Below, one piece after another: positions 31,542-44,300 of a stretch of DNA of 64,000 nucleotides. A program made the position numbers and the translations under genes. Location: positions 20,588,857 to 20,652,856 of the forward strand of contig CM057154.1 in NCBI GenBank assembly GCA_029962745.1. The letters are read 5' to 3'. The stretch's first letter is position 1. Each line of letters opens with the position of its first letter. A model generated the notes under the pieces. The model was not told the DNA's origin. It ran no database searches and saw only the letters and a list, made by a program, of their open reading frames with translations. Source of the DNA: Echinometra lucunter. Its lineage: Eukaryota; Echinodermata; Echinoidea; Camarodonta; Echinometridae.

Positions 31542-32587
31542 CCAGAGGCGTATCTAGGCTTTATAGCGCCCGGGGCAGACAATGAAGTTTCGCGCCCCCC
31601 CCCCCCCCCCCCCCCCCGTGTCAAACGTATATATTATGGTACAAGCCACCAAGCGGAGAATTTTTGAAATTTTAATCTATCAAATCGCAATTTCTTGCTC
31701 ATTTTACCCAGGAAATTTGACAATTTGAAAATTTGACAAATTTTGCAATTGCTCACTAAAATGCACGTGATAGCAAGCAAAGCAACGACGACTGTATCAT
31801 TATTTTACTAATCTGAACCCCTTAAAAAGAGCTATTTAAACAAGCGTATGCGATCATGAAAGGGATGTATTCATGCGAGAGGGCAAAGCGACTGAGGTCT
31901 AGAAAATGGTGACATGTTAAATCCTCAAAAACCCCATTTCATGCATTTACTCTGCGGATGGGGAGGGGGCGCATATCCCTTAATTATGATTTTGTAGAGC
32001 GCAGTAGAGTATATGCATACAGTAGCTGCGCTATATAAATGGACCATATTATTATTATTATTTTTCCTTCACTTTCTTCCACTCAAAAAGCTTATTTAGA
32101 TGATAGGGGCGAAAATTATGAGATTCTGAGAGAAAATGATCATGCGAGGGAGCAAAGAGACCGAGCTTGAGAAAAATTTGCACTTTGAACCCTCAATAAC
32201 TCTATCTCTGAAGCATTTACTCAACGGATGGGGAGGGGGCGCATATCCCTTAAAGATTATGATTTTCCTTCATTTTCTCCCTTTTAAAAAGGTTGATTAA
32301 GATGATTATAAGCATGTGATAGGGGCGCAAAATTATGAGATTCTTAGAGAAAATGATCATACGAGGGAGCAAAGCAACCGAGCTTAAGAAAATTTTGCAC
32401 TTTGAAACCTCCAAAACTCTATTTCTGATGCACTGTTAATGAATGGGGGGGGGGGGCGCAAAATTCTTTTAAACATTATTTTTCTTCATTTTCCTTTTTT
32501 TCTTCTTTTTTTCTTTTGCGTTTTTTGCGCCCCCTCGAAGTGCCGCCCGGGGCACGTGCCCCCTGCCCCCCTAGATACGCCACTGGG
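31542..32587. mobile_element. Element with CCAGWGGCGTATCTAGG ends and three internal repeats
   Basis: CCAGAGGCGTATCTAGG at the left is mirrored by CCTAGATACGCCACTGG at the right. Poly-C (31597-31617) and CCCGGGGC motifs lie just inside both ends. About three tandem units of 210-290 bp share CGGATGGGGAGGGGGCGCAT (31955, 32226, degenerate 32435) and GAGGGCAAAGCGAC/GAGGGAGCAAAG. A SINE-tail-like GCGCTATATAAATGGACC, then ATTATTATT, is embedded at 32028-32063. No protein is encoded. Confidence 0.8.
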
Positions 32588-32671
32588 TAGGCCTACTTCC
32601 ACGACGACAGGAATTATGTTTTTTCTAATAGAAAAAAAAACATAATTCCTGTCGTCGTGGAAGTAGGCCTA
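32588..32671. repeat. Perfect 37 bp inverted repeat
   Basis: TAGGCCTACTTCCACGACGA, then CAGGAATTATGTTTTTT, is repeated inverted without a mismatch up to the A/T run, around a loop of about 10 nt. It directly follows the right end of the 31542-32587 element. It is capable of forming a very stable hairpin. Confidence 0.92.
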
Positions 32672-32759
32672 AATGTAATGAAATGAAATTATAGGAAATA
32701 ATACACTTTTTATACTACGTGGAATAAAATCCACTCCAAATGTGACCCCAAAGTACTCA

Positions 32760-32865
32760 TGTAATAATAATAATGATAATAATATTAGTGATAATAATAA
32801 CAATAATAATAATATTAGTGATAATAATAACAATAATAATAATAAGAATGATAATAATGATATAT
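32760..32865 (+). repeat. (ATAATAATAATGAT)n microsatellite
   Basis: AT-rich trinucleotide-like run including a duplicated AATATTAGTGATAATAATAA unit of 42 bp. Confidence 0.9.
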
Positions 32866-33239
32866 AAAATAAGGCGCCAAATCTACTTGAAAATCAAATG
32901 CTCAAGGCGCAACTTGAAATCACATGACAAATAGACAAAATGGCAAACCCCCCAAGGTAAACCCTTTTTTAAGGGGAGCTCTAGGGGCTTTTTGGCGGTA
33001 TGAGACAGGGGGGGGGGGGGAACAGCGCCGATGCAAAAATTATCTTTTTTGCCTCCTGGCTGCAAAAAGGTATGGACCAATGAAAATTCTTATGAAGTTA
33101 GCGCAAAATATGACGTCAAGAGTTTGCCTGTGCAACTTACGGTCAAACTGTCTTTCATTTAGAGCGTAAACTATTGTATAAGAGATCCTATATACTAGAT
33201 CTCTTGATACTGATGCGTTAACGCGCATGGAGAGGTAAA

Positions 33240-33240
33240 G

Positions 33241-33271
<31 letters not shown>

Positions 33272-33281
33272 CAAAAAACCT
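33240..33281 (+). repeat. (AAAAC)n microsatellite
   Basis: About seven ACAAA units. The surrounding stretch 32866-33563 shows a G tract at 33008-33020 and no gene. Confidence 0.9.
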
Positions 33282-33563
33282 GGGGGATTTGCCGCTGGAT
33301 ATATATTCTTCAAATATTTGATTTCCAATATGGTTAAAGAACATCTTTGTATTCACCTCGATATTCAAGTTAATGATAATGTTTAGAGTTTTTTTTATAT
33401 ATATTTATGATTTTCATTAATTATTCATAATAAAATGAATATTTTTCTTAATGCGAGGATGTTTCTTTTTCGTTACATTTATATTAGATTGTTTGTGTTT
33501 TAACTCTTTATTGCATGGATGTGCCTCAAAACGGCCACTTTGTTTGGTTGGTATAGTACCCAT

Positions 33564-33851
33564 ACTATGGTGGCCCTGAAGTACGCTCGACAACAGGTCA
33601 TGTGCGACGTGAATTTCGCATCCCAGGTCCTGAATTTCGCGCCGCGGGTCGTGAATTTCACGACTGGGATGCAAGATTCGCGCCACGGGTCATGAATTTC
33701 GCATCGCAGGTCGTGAATTTCACGCCACGGGTCACGAATTTCATGACCTGGGATGCGAAGTTCAGGACCCGGGATGCGAAATTCAGGACCTGGGATGCGA
33801 AATTCACGTCGCACATGACCTGTTGTCGAGCGTACTTCAGGGCCACCATAA
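33564..33851. mobile_element. Foldback element with 24 bp GTGAATTTCGC repeats
   Basis: CTATGGTGGCCCTGAAGTACG, then CTCGACAACAGGTCATGTGC, is mirrored at 33798-33850. Between the arms about eight units of the form AATTTCGCATCCCAGGTC occur, first in one and then in the other orientation. All four long frames here are repeat artefacts. Confidence 0.9.
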
Positions 33852-33874
33852 TATACACTGTACGTGGGACTATC

Positions 33875-34030
33875 GAACCTTCGGAATAACGCCACAAACG
33901 TTCAGATTAACTAACGAACATCTATAGGGTATACGCAATTTGCGTGTTTCGGAACAACGAACCTTCGAAATAACAAACCTGCGGAATATAACGAACCTTC
34001 GGCTTCGGAATAACGAACATCACCCATCTG
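33875..34030 (+). repeat. Short tandem GAACCTTCGGAATAAC cluster
   Basis: About five degenerate copies of CGAACCTTCGGAATAACG (33875, 33957, 33993 and neighbours). Confidence 0.7.
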
Positions 34031-34394
34031 GTACTCGCGTTCAGCTCTTCCATTCAGTATACCCGGTCTGTTGTCATTATTGCAAAACTAAAGGTTTTCC
34101 CTACATTTTTTGATTATTATTCATTTTCTATTTTCTGAAATGTATATAAGAGGTTTGTATGCAATGTTCTGGTCATTTTCATGCCATGCCTCTACTGCAG
34201 AGATTTCAATACAGAGTGAGTAGAAAGGGGAGGGGGCATGCATTCAACCCCAGTCTGAAGAACCAACTAAACTTGTGGCAATCTTAAATGAAAGTACGAT
34301 AAGTGTTATTAGCATTTTATAGACAAAGTTTCTTATGGAAATGCTAAAAACTAGATATTCCCCACATCAAAAGGAAAGAAAACTTAGTTGGAAT

Positions 34395-34860
34395 AATGGG
34401 AGAGAGAGAGGGAAAGAGAGAGAGAGAGGGGGGGGGGTCGAGGAGAGGGATAGAATGCATAGAAATAGGGGAGAAGATGGAGCAGAGAGAGCGAGAAAGA
34501 GAGAAATAAAAGAAAAAAGGGAATGAGCAGAAGAAATGTGGAGACAAAAATGTATGGGCAATGGTGAAAAAATAGGGTCATTCAAGCGCATGAACAATGC
34601 ACTTTCCTCCGGGTCCCGCAGGCCTGCTCCTGCGCTTCTAACAGAAGAGTTTTAGCAGAGGCATCGTCCTGGAGGGGGGGGGGGGGGGGGAGGGGGCAGG
34701 GGCAGTCCCCCAAAGGAAATTTCGGGGGCAAAGATATCAATTTGCCCCCCCCACCCAATAATTTCCGAACTGAAAAAAAAAAGGAAAGAAAAAAAAAAAA
34801 GAAAAAAAAAAAAAGGGAAGTGAAAAGAAAGGGGGAAAAACACTAGGAAAAAGAAAGATT
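34395..34860. repeat. (GA)n-rich, poly-G and A-rich low-complexity block
   Basis: GAGAGAGAGGGAAAGAGAG at 34400-34435, G tract at 34673-34692, C tract at 34745-34755, then A-rich 34770-34840. The frames here have low-complexity composition and no homology. Confidence 0.85.
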
Positions 34861-35260
34861 ATGGGAAACTGGAAAGCGCTCGGTCGCTTCCCTCGCTCAA
34901 ATTCAAGTATCTTATGCCAAATTCCGATGATAATTACTACTCTTTTAAAAGGAAATCGGTTCGCATTTTGTGTCTCTATCTGATGTTATACTATTCTTCC
35001 TCTCATAGAATGTTAGTAATATAACCAGGCCTCCAGGCCTGAATTTCACTCCAAGAAATCGAGCGGTAGTTGACGGCCTAGATAAAAACAAAATTGTTTT
35101 CGTTCGCTAGCTCGCTACTCTCGTTCGTAAAAGCTAAGAACAGGATGATTTCGGGCAACAAGCAGCTTATTTCAGCAAAGGGATAATACTTGGGCAACGA
35201 TGTGGTTGACAAATTTACAGGAACAAGACAGTATACTGTATTTTGTTGACGAATCCATGT
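34861..35260. other. Intergenic stretch before the (ACT)n tract
   Basis: Contains a diffuse CGCTCGGTCGCTTCCCTCGCTC patch near 34877 and TTCGTTCGCTAGCTCGCTAC near 35099, isolated relatives of the tandem array at 35590. No gene. Confidence 0.5.
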
Positions 35261-35261
35261 A

Positions 35262-35327
<66 letters not shown>
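35262..35327 (+). repeat. (ACT)n microsatellite, left part
   Basis: About 22 ACT units running directly into the CAGGGGCGTCGCTAG end of the next element. Confidence 0.95.
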
Positions 35328-36822
35328 CAGGGGCGTCGCTAGAGGGGGGAGGGGGTGTGGGGGGGGGGCCCCCCCCCCCCCCCATTAAGAATTCTTGTCG
35401 GCAAATTCGCGATCGCTGTCGGCTAAAAAGAGAGAGAGAGAGAGAGAGATAGAGAGAGAGGAGAGGGAAGAGGAAGGAGGGGAAAAAGAAAAAAAAGGGG
35501 GAGTAAGGTGTCCAATTAGAGTCATATTCGGCTTATTTGCTTGTGCATTTTGACGACGAAATAACACTGGTTACACGAAAGAGAGCATATTTTTCCTCGC
35601 TCGTATACAGGATGTTTTCGTAAAGCAAACACATTTGGCATGTGAGATAAACAAATATATAATTTAGATATCTTGGGGCCCATCATGTATATTGATGAAG
35701 AATTATCACTTTTATACCATAAGAAAGGGTATATATTTTTCCTCGCTCGCTGCGCTCGCTGATATAATATTTAGTTACAGGATGGTCTTTGAAAGCAAAT
35801 AGATTAGGTAGGAGAGGTGACCAATTTTATCAAAATAGGTATCTTAAAGGCCCATCGTGTATTTTGATGAAGAAATTTCACTTCTACTATGAAAAGGAGT
35901 ATACATGTATTTTTCCTCGCTCGCTCGTACAATATTCAGATACAAGATGGATTGGGGAAAGCAAACGAATTCGGCAAGCGAGGCCCATCATGTACTTTGA
36001 TGAAGAATTATCACCTACCATAAAAAGAGTATATATATTTTTCCTCGCGCGCTGCGCTCGCTCGTATGATATTTAGATACAGGATGGTCTTTGAAAGCAA
36101 ATAAATTTGGTAAGAGAGGTGACTAAATATATCATAATAGATATCTTAAAAGCCCATCATGTATTTTGATGAAGAACTTTCACTTCTATCATGAAAAGGA
36201 GTGCATGTATATAATTTTCCTCGCTCGCTACGCTCGCTCGTATAATATTCAGATACAAGATGGATTAGGGAAAGCAAACGAATTAGGCAAGTGAGGTGAC
36301 CAAATTTACCTGTTTAAGTTGGATATCTCATAGTTAATACCATCGTGTATTGGGATGAAGAATTATCGCTTCTACCATAAAAAATAGTATATAGATTTTT
36401 CCCATGCTCGCTGCGCTCGCTCGTATAATATTAAGATTTAGGATGGTCTTTGAAAGCGAATGAATCAGGCGAGAGAGGTGACCAAATATATGATTTAGAT
36501 ATCTTAAGCCCATCATGTAGTTTGATGAAGAACTATTACTTCTACGAATTCAAAGAGAGTGTATATTTTTCCCACGCTCGCTGCGCTCGCTCGTATTATA
36601 TTTAGATATAGAGTGTTTTCGGAAAGCTAACACATTCGGCAAGGGAGGTGAACAAATATATAATTTAGAAGGAAATTATGATAGAGGCACACAATTGAAC
36701 ATGCCTCGTGGGCTTTGTACGGTTGAATTTGTCGACGTTGGTCGTCGGCAATCGGAGGCATTGTTTGTCGGCAATCTGGCCTCTACACCCCCCCCCATTA
36801 AAAAAGTCTAGTGACGCCCCTG
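35328..36822. mobile_element. Element with CAGGGGCGTCRCTAGA ends inside an (ACT)n tract
   Basis: CAGGGGCGTCGCTAGA at 35328 is mirrored by TCTAGTGACGCCCCTG ending 36822 (15 of 16). Subterminal G/C tracts and TTGTCGGCAA motifs occur at both ends (35396 and 36761). The centre is a tandem array of about seven units of 150-185 bp. Each carries CCTCGCTCGCTGCGCTCGCT, CGTATAATATTCAGATACAG, GATGG and GAAAGCAAACGAATTnGGCAAG. (ACT)n lies immediately on both sides. No transposase frame was found. Confidence 0.85.
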
Positions 36823-36933
<111 letters not shown>

Positions 36934-36963
<30 letters not shown>

Positions 36964-37016
36964 CTTCTTCTTCTTCTTCTTCTTCTTCTTCTTCTTCTTC
37001 TTCTTCTTCTTCTTCT

Positions 37017-37041
<25 letters not shown>
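36934..37041 (+). repeat. (TTC)n microsatellite
   Basis: About 35 TTC/CTT units, nearly pure, starting four bases after the (ACT)n run. A G tract follows at 37083-37092. The long homopolymeric protein frames here are artefacts. Confidence 0.95.
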
Positions 37042-37048
<7 letters not shown>

Positions 37049-37189
37049 ATGCTTCAAACCCGCTTATTTGCAAATAATGGATGGGGGGGGGGGATCTTGT
37101 GCGGTTTTCAATGTTCATATAATTTCTCAGTGTGAATTAAGTATTTCCTCTTTTAAAAAAAAATTGATGATAACGTCCGGACGATGATT

Positions 37190-38239
37190 GAGTTGTTTGG
37201 AGCTTTTAACTTGGCGTAGCGGGCGCCGTCCAAAAGTAGGCAGAGTGGATTTAAAGAGATTTTTGCAGGGATTTAAATCTCATCTGAACTTTTTAAATAC
37301 TATCTTACACTGAAAAGATTAAATGATGGTCGACTGCGAAACGGGGAATACATGATAAGAAAAACATGGACACAGAGGAACTTCAGTATATGCATAGCAA
37401 CATTAATCCCCCTTTTTTGTTCAAAATATTCTTTTGTTCTTTTCTTTCAGTGACATCAATATGTACAAACGTAGCAAACATATTACAATCATGAATTTAC
37501 AAGTAACTTCATACGTACCACGGTAAAGTAAAATCAAAGAAGAACAAAGAAGTAATAGATGTAGTTTGTAAATCACTTCATATCTTAGTTTACTCGCAAT
37601 GTAATAATAGATATAACTGGTCCTTTTCTTCTTTTTTCTTTCACTGAAAGATTAAAAATAAAATAAAAAAGAGAGAAAATGTAAAGGAAGGATGAAAGAT
37701 AAAAAAGTAAAGGATAGATGCACCCGCACATCCCAGCACAATACCTCATCCCTCCCCCTTCAGCACCCCCTCCCCCCTCCCCCCCCCCCCCCCCCCCCCC
37801 CAACACTCCCTCCCCTTTCCCCATCCCAATTCCTGAGCGCATTATTCGCAATCCTTAACTTACAAGAAGCGTGAGAATCTGGGTGTTAATCCTTTGATTA
37901 ACAGCCGGCCTGTCCCACTCTCCTAGATCAGGGAGATAACTCTCATCTCCCGGCCTAGACCTTACCTTTTAGTCCCCCCCCCCCCCCCCCCCCCATCAAC
38001 TCGAAATGTGTTTTGGGCCGAATTATCAAATGGCCGAATACTACCGGGCACCCGTCGTATGCTAAAGTTGGCGAAATCACTACATACACGTACCGTGAAC
38101 ACGGGGAACCTGTGTACGTGTCTCTAATTCAAGTTTACATTAACCATTCACAACAGGTTAATGCATATTGGCTGTATGTTTTAATCTATGTTGAAGCTAA
38201 AGTAGCCTGGATCGAATGACTGCTTGAAATCCAAGCAGA
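37190..38239 (+). other. Presumed 5' flank and leader of OSBP
   Basis: No other gene recognised. Poly-C tracts are at 37779-37801 and 37974-37994. An in-frame TGA at 38225-38227 lies 12 bases before the OSBP ATG. A core promoter cannot be picked by eye. Confidence 0.45.
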
Positions 38240-38358
38240 ATGGCGGAAGCTAAAGCTCCTGAGACCTTCCAAGGATGGTTATATAAATGGACAAATTACA
38301 TCAAAGGTTACCAGAGACGATGGTTTGTACTGTCGAACGAGCTGCTGTCTTATTACAG
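38240..38358 (+). CDS. OSBP: OSBP coding exon 1 (start of the PH domain)
   Basis: The ATG at 38240 is preceded by an in-frame TGA at 38225. The exon encodes [20 protein letters not shown], then [25 protein letters not shown] and RRWFVL are PH strands 1-3; the basic residues between them are the phosphoinositide-binding loop. It ends with TATTACAG/GTTTGT in phase 2. Unlike vertebrate OSBP there is no long Gly/Ala-rich N-terminal extension, as expected for an invertebrate form. Confidence 0.93.
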
Positions 38359-41300
38359 GTTTGTCGCAATGTGATGAAAATACATGGAAAAAGAATGTCA
38401 GATATGTGAGAGCTTGAGAGTAGCGAAATGGTTGACTAGCATGACTAGGGCCTAGAGGAGTAGGGGAAAGATTTGGAGACTGAGCAAGCAATATTCACGT
38501 CCTTATATTTCTGTAATAGTATGATTATTGCCATGCAGTCAAGTTGAGTCAACACATCATGACAAGACGGGTCTAACGTACTTAGGTCTAAGTAACACTA
38601 CAGTTAGATTTTCAGAACTTAGATTTGGTCAAGTATTTAAGACATGTTGCTAGACAACATATCAAAATCAAAGGTAAAAATCTTTCCAAATAATTTCTGA
38701 AAAAAAAAGTGAAAGATGTCACTTTCAACAAACCTGAAGGCCACATCATCAGTACTAAGACAAAAAATAATTGCAGAGATGCCAAGGTCAAAGACCAGGA
38801 ATGCATGAGATTTTAGGCAGGGAACCGTGAGATTCCAGGCGTTGTGTCTAGGCCTACAGTAATATATATGGGGATAGGCTGTGATGTAGGCATGAGAATT
38901 TTAGGGGATGAGCAAGAGCCCCCACTGCGGGAGTCTCACGCCTAATGTGTGAGACTTGACATGTCTGTAATTGAGTTGCATTGTCTTCAAGAGTTACGAG
39001 GCGCAATCAAAGTAGAAATGATACAATCTAGATCTATTTGACGAAGTTATTTGACTTCATGATAAAAATACTAGCGGCGCTCTGCAAGAGTTACGAGGAG
39101 CAAACAGAATAAAAATAATTTACTTGACAAATTAATTTGAATCATAATAACAGCGGCACTCTGTCTTCAAGAATTTTCAAACGGGAATGGAACGCCAATG
39201 AGACCAAATATCTTGGCATTAATTCTTTAGGGGTAAAAAAATAATTGAGTTGCATCGTCTTCAAGAGTACGAGATGCAACCAAATTAGAAATGATACAGT
39301 CTGTTACGAGGAGCAAACAGAATGAAAAATAATTAACTTGACAAATCAATTTGAATAATATAACAGCAGCGCATCGTCCTAAAGAATTTTCAAACGTGAA
39401 GCCAACGGCGTTAAGACAAATCTCTTGACAAATCAATTCTTTAAGGACAAAAAGCAAATGGGTTGCATTGTCTTCAGGAGTTACGAGGCGCAATCAAAGT
39501 AGAAATGATACGATCTATTTGATGAAGTAATTCTTTACCTTAATGATAAAAATGATAGCGGGTTATCATCTGCAATGTTACAAGGAGCAAACAAAATAAA
39601 AATTATTTAGTTGACAAATCAATTTGAATAATATAACAGCGGCACAATATCTTCAAGGATTTTCAAACGGAAAGGGAACGGCGGTGAGACGATTCTCTTG
39701 ACAAATTAATTCTTGTTTCCCCTTTTTATGCCTCCGCCCACCGTAGGTGGTGCCGGAGGCATTATGTTTTCGGGTTGTCCGTTCGTCCGTCTGTCCGTCC
39801 CGTTTTCGTTTTCACGATAACTGAATAACCGTTTGACGGATCAACTTCGAACTTGGCTTGTGTATGCATATGGGAGGGGCAATGATCTGATAAGATTTTG
39901 GGGTCTCAAGGTCAAAGGTCATAGAGGTCATTTTGAACATAGAAATGGTTCGTTCTCGCGATAACTGAATAACCATTTGATGGTTCAACTTCAAACTTAG
40001 CTCATGTATGCATATGGGAGGGGCAATGATCTGATTAGATTTTGGGGTCTCAAGGTCAAAGGTCAAAGGTCATAGAGGTCATTATGTACTTGAAACTTGC
40101 TTGTTCTTGCAATAAATCAACAAATCTCAGATGGTTCACCTTCATACTTGGCTCATGTATGCATATGGAAAGGGCAATGGTCTCATTAGATTTGGAGGTC
40201 ACAGGGAAAAAGGTCATGGTCAAAAAAGACATTGTTTAAATGAAAATAAATCAACATGAATGTGCTATATATTTCCGATCTGGCAATGGCAGAGGCATAA
40301 ATTTCGACCGTGCGCGGTCGAGGATTCATCTACATGTAGTTTCTTACAATTCTTAGTTTGAATTATTAAACACTAATTAGACTGGCGCTAAAATGGATTG
40401 AAATCCGGGAATTTTTTCTAGTCTCAAATATTTCAAGTTGTGACCGGAACTGGACCGGAGCCCAAAACCGGAAGTTTCCGGAACCCGGACTGGATTGATA
40501 CCCAGCATTAGTTTTGGTCATGCTTATTGCATTAATATACAACTGCTCCCCCTGTAACCTTTCTTCTTATCCAGGTGATGATGATGATGACTGTTGATTG
40601 ATGAATAGTGTCTTAAAGGGGGTACCCAATGCTGAAACAATATTAGTTCATTTAAAAGAGCATGATTTTATTAGCAGAAAATCATCTCCCTAAAGTTTTT
40701 TAAAAAGTCGTGTTGCCAAGGAAACCCCCAAATGTGGTAAGATTTCAGGATATTTTTGACCCCTCAGCTGTGACCCAGTTTCAACTGGGTACCCACTTTG
40801 ACGTCAAAATGACGTCAAAGTGGGTGCCTTGTCACACACTTCTAGCAAAATGCGCGCAAGGTATAATACATATTGTACAGTCTAGCGCGCAGCACAACTG
40901 CAATGCGCAAAGCTGGGTACCCACTTTGACGTTATACCTCATACTCAAATTTTTTGGTCAGCTCTTGACTTTTTATGAGAAAATTAGCCAAAATGCATTG
41001 ATTTCGATTGAAAAACATCATATTTTTAATATTATTCTTCTTATAATTCTATTCTCGATCATATAGCAAAAAAAAATTTACCATTGTGTAATCACTTTAA
41101 ACAAAAATCTCTTTTTTTAAAAAAACCACATCAGGTAGTTTAATGACTCAGCAAATTTTCTTTCCCATGCTTAAGGATAATGTTTATATGTGACTGGGAA
41201 CTGACCTTTTTTTTTTTTTTTTACTGTACCAGGTAAGTCATCAGGGGCCGGACCCTCAAAGCTAAGTCTAAGATTTGTTTACATCCCATTGAAATGCAGT

Positions 41301-44300
41301 TGAGCTTACTTGTATAAACGCACTTAGACACTTTGATTATCTAGTAGAATGGATGATGGCTTTAACCTGTTGAACACTAATAGTGCAAGATAACACGGGC
41401 TGGGGGACCATACATTGTAGTTCGCGCACATTTTAGTTTTCTAAAGAAGGCAATTTTCAATCCATAATTTCTCAAATTTAACCAAAAATTATTTTATTTA
41501 ATTGACACCAAAGACAAAGCAAGGTTTTAGACTACAAATGGGCGCAAGAAGAAGACTATATTTACGAAGAATTCCCGAGATATCGCGATCGCAAAATTCG
41601 ATGTCGTATCGCAACGCTCTGGACCTGGAAAAGTTTTACAAAAATAACGAGACCTAACTTCGTGCACGCCTGTTTACAAGTGATTAATACCAAATAGAGA
41701 TCCATAAAAGGTAAGATAATTGCATTATTAGCAGGACAAAATGCCATAGAATCATCTGATATCACAGAGGAATTCTAGACCCTTGTCGGCAGGTTCAGTT
41801 TTTTTTCGGAACAGACGCATAACGCTGCAAAGTTTTTCTTTAATAATTTCACCATTCCTTCCCAAATTTTGAAGAAAAGTTGGTTGTAGAGTAAATTTAG
41901 GTTGCTCTTTCTGTTGGTGCTATCAGATTTTCACAATCTTTTCTAGTTTTTGAGATATGACCCTGTGCGCAAACTTTGGACCTGCGCGAAGTTAGGTCAC
42001 CCTGCCATACTTGTTATACTGAAATCAATTCATGCTCACCTGGTTACATGTAGGAAACTTTTTAGGAGGCATGACGGTAAAGCAGCGGTCTTGTTGCCAG
42101 AAGGTCCCGGCTTCAAAACCAAGTTCATATGCTAGTGCCCCTTGTTAAGGGGCTTTCTTATTTGGTCCCTCAGGCTAGATTGCTAAAGATCACCTAGTCA
42201 ACTTACATGTATTAGCATTTACATGCTTTCTTAGCATGTATATGAAAAAAAAAAAAAAAAAAATAACCAAACCAAACTAGCTGCTTTGGAATTAAGGATT
42301 GAATTATTGGCATGAAAATGAACATTCTTTTGAATGACTGTTCTTTTTTTTTTTTTTTCTTCTTCCTTTCTCTCTCTTTCTCTCTTTTTTTTCCCCATTA
42401 CTCAGAAACCAGACAGAGATGTCCCACACATGCAGGGGCACCATCAATCTGGCGGGGGCGTATATAGACACGGAGGATTCGTGTAACTTTGTGATCTCCA
42501 GTGGGGCGCAGACTTTTCATCTCAAGGCAAGTTCGGAGGTGGAACGCCAGCGATGGGTGACCGCCCTGGAACTGGCCAAGGCGAAGGCCATACAGATGAT
42601 GGAAGAGGATTCTGGTAAGTTGCTGTCATTTGAACTAAAGTACTGTAACACCAGGAATTTTTTTTTCTGCATGAAGCTTTTGTGAATTTCACCAGTGTAT
42701 GAAGTTTGTCACAGCACTTTGCCATGACAACAACCAGAATAGCACTAAATTTCTGCAGTTTATGGAAGGTTCAGTAACGGAAATTTTGATGGTTACAATG
42801 ATCATAGTACATTGTGATATTGATGATCCAACATTTGCTTATTTCAACAAGACCTTATTTCTTATTTCATTATAGGTTTAGAGTGGTGGTTTAGATCATA
42901 GGTTTAAGGGTGTTGTGTGGACTAAAATTTAGGTTTCATTTAGTTTCAGAGTTAGGGTTAGGTATGGTCAGGGCTTGACACTATTAAACAGGTCTAACCC
43001 CCTCCTCCCACCTGCCCACAAAAAAAAAAATCTGTTTTAGTACTTCTAGACCTTTTAATCTTTAAATGTGTACATTTAACTTGTGCATAATTTCCCAGAA
43101 TTATCATTATGGACCCCTTATAGAAAAAAAAATGTATGTATTATTACACTTGTCAATAGGAATCCTGATGTAATAATCAGTAGAAGGAGTGAATGTAGAA
43201 TCAGGGCCCCGTTTCATAAAACTTGTTATCAGTAATAACTGCCACATTTCTATGACAAATTTGCTCTCAGCCAATCAAGTGCAAGGATTTCAATAGCTTA
43301 TAAGAGTTATTGTAACTTGTTATTGATAACAAGTTTTATGAAATGTGGCCCAGAAGGGGTGAATGAGTGGAATGGCAAAATGGATACATGTGTGATGATT
43401 GTCAACCACAGTAATTTAAGAAAAAAACATACACAAAGAGAGAGCAAAATATTTTTTCAGTGGTTGGTTTCCATGGTTAGAAAAAAGTGATAGTCGTTCT
43501 GCCCGTTGACTTACAAAGTAGCAAACAGCTGCATGCTGTTATTATTGACTCATATTTCATCAAGCATAGAAACAAATGGAGCTCAAAAGTGGGAGTGCAT
43601 TCCTAAAGATGGCTTGAACTCAACAAGGATTTTGAGAAAAATAAAAGCACAACTGTGTTTGATGAAGGCTTGTTCAGATATGACGTGACAACCCCCCCCC
43701 CCCCCACACTTTGAACGTGCATTAACGCGTCAGCTCTGAAGTAAAAGAGAGTTTTGTCAAAAGTTGCACAGACGAACTCATGACGCATATTTTGTGCTAA
43801 CTTTTTAAGAATTTAATGTTTCCACAGCTTTTTGCTGCCAGGGGACAAAAGAAATGTCTCCTGCCTTGGCGACATTTTTTTTTGCCGCCTTTAATATATC
43901 CCATAGACTTGTACACTAAAACGTTGTGGAGATTTGTCGTGGGGGTTCGTCGCGCCATATCTGAATAAACTTTTATTTTTGTCTGATTGTGTGTTATTAT
44001 TCAAGGAGATACATTTTAACCAACAAACATACATGTATAAATATGTTGAGTTGAGAGGATAGATATGGGAGCACACAAAGTTTGTCCAAACTAAGTCGGG
44101 GTACGTAGTAAGTTTGCTAATGGTGAAGTTAACCCGTTGAACACTAAGCCTGAGATAGCTTGGGTTAGGGTCTTAGGCCGCGTTCAAGCGACCATTTTTC
44201 ACCCTAGAATCACGGTTTTGAAAGACGTTTAGTTTAAACCACGGTTGCGTTCAATTGATTTTTCGCAGGTCGTAAAAATAAACGTCTTTCAAAACGCAAA

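Noticed and set aside
33500..33897. Four overlapping frames rich in EFRIPGPE-type repeats
   Set aside because: They are alternative readings of the 24 bp repeats in a foldback element.
42065..42125. A possible tRNA or SINE head (GGTCCCGGCTTCAAAAC)
   Set aside because: No convincing A box or cloverleaf can be drawn.
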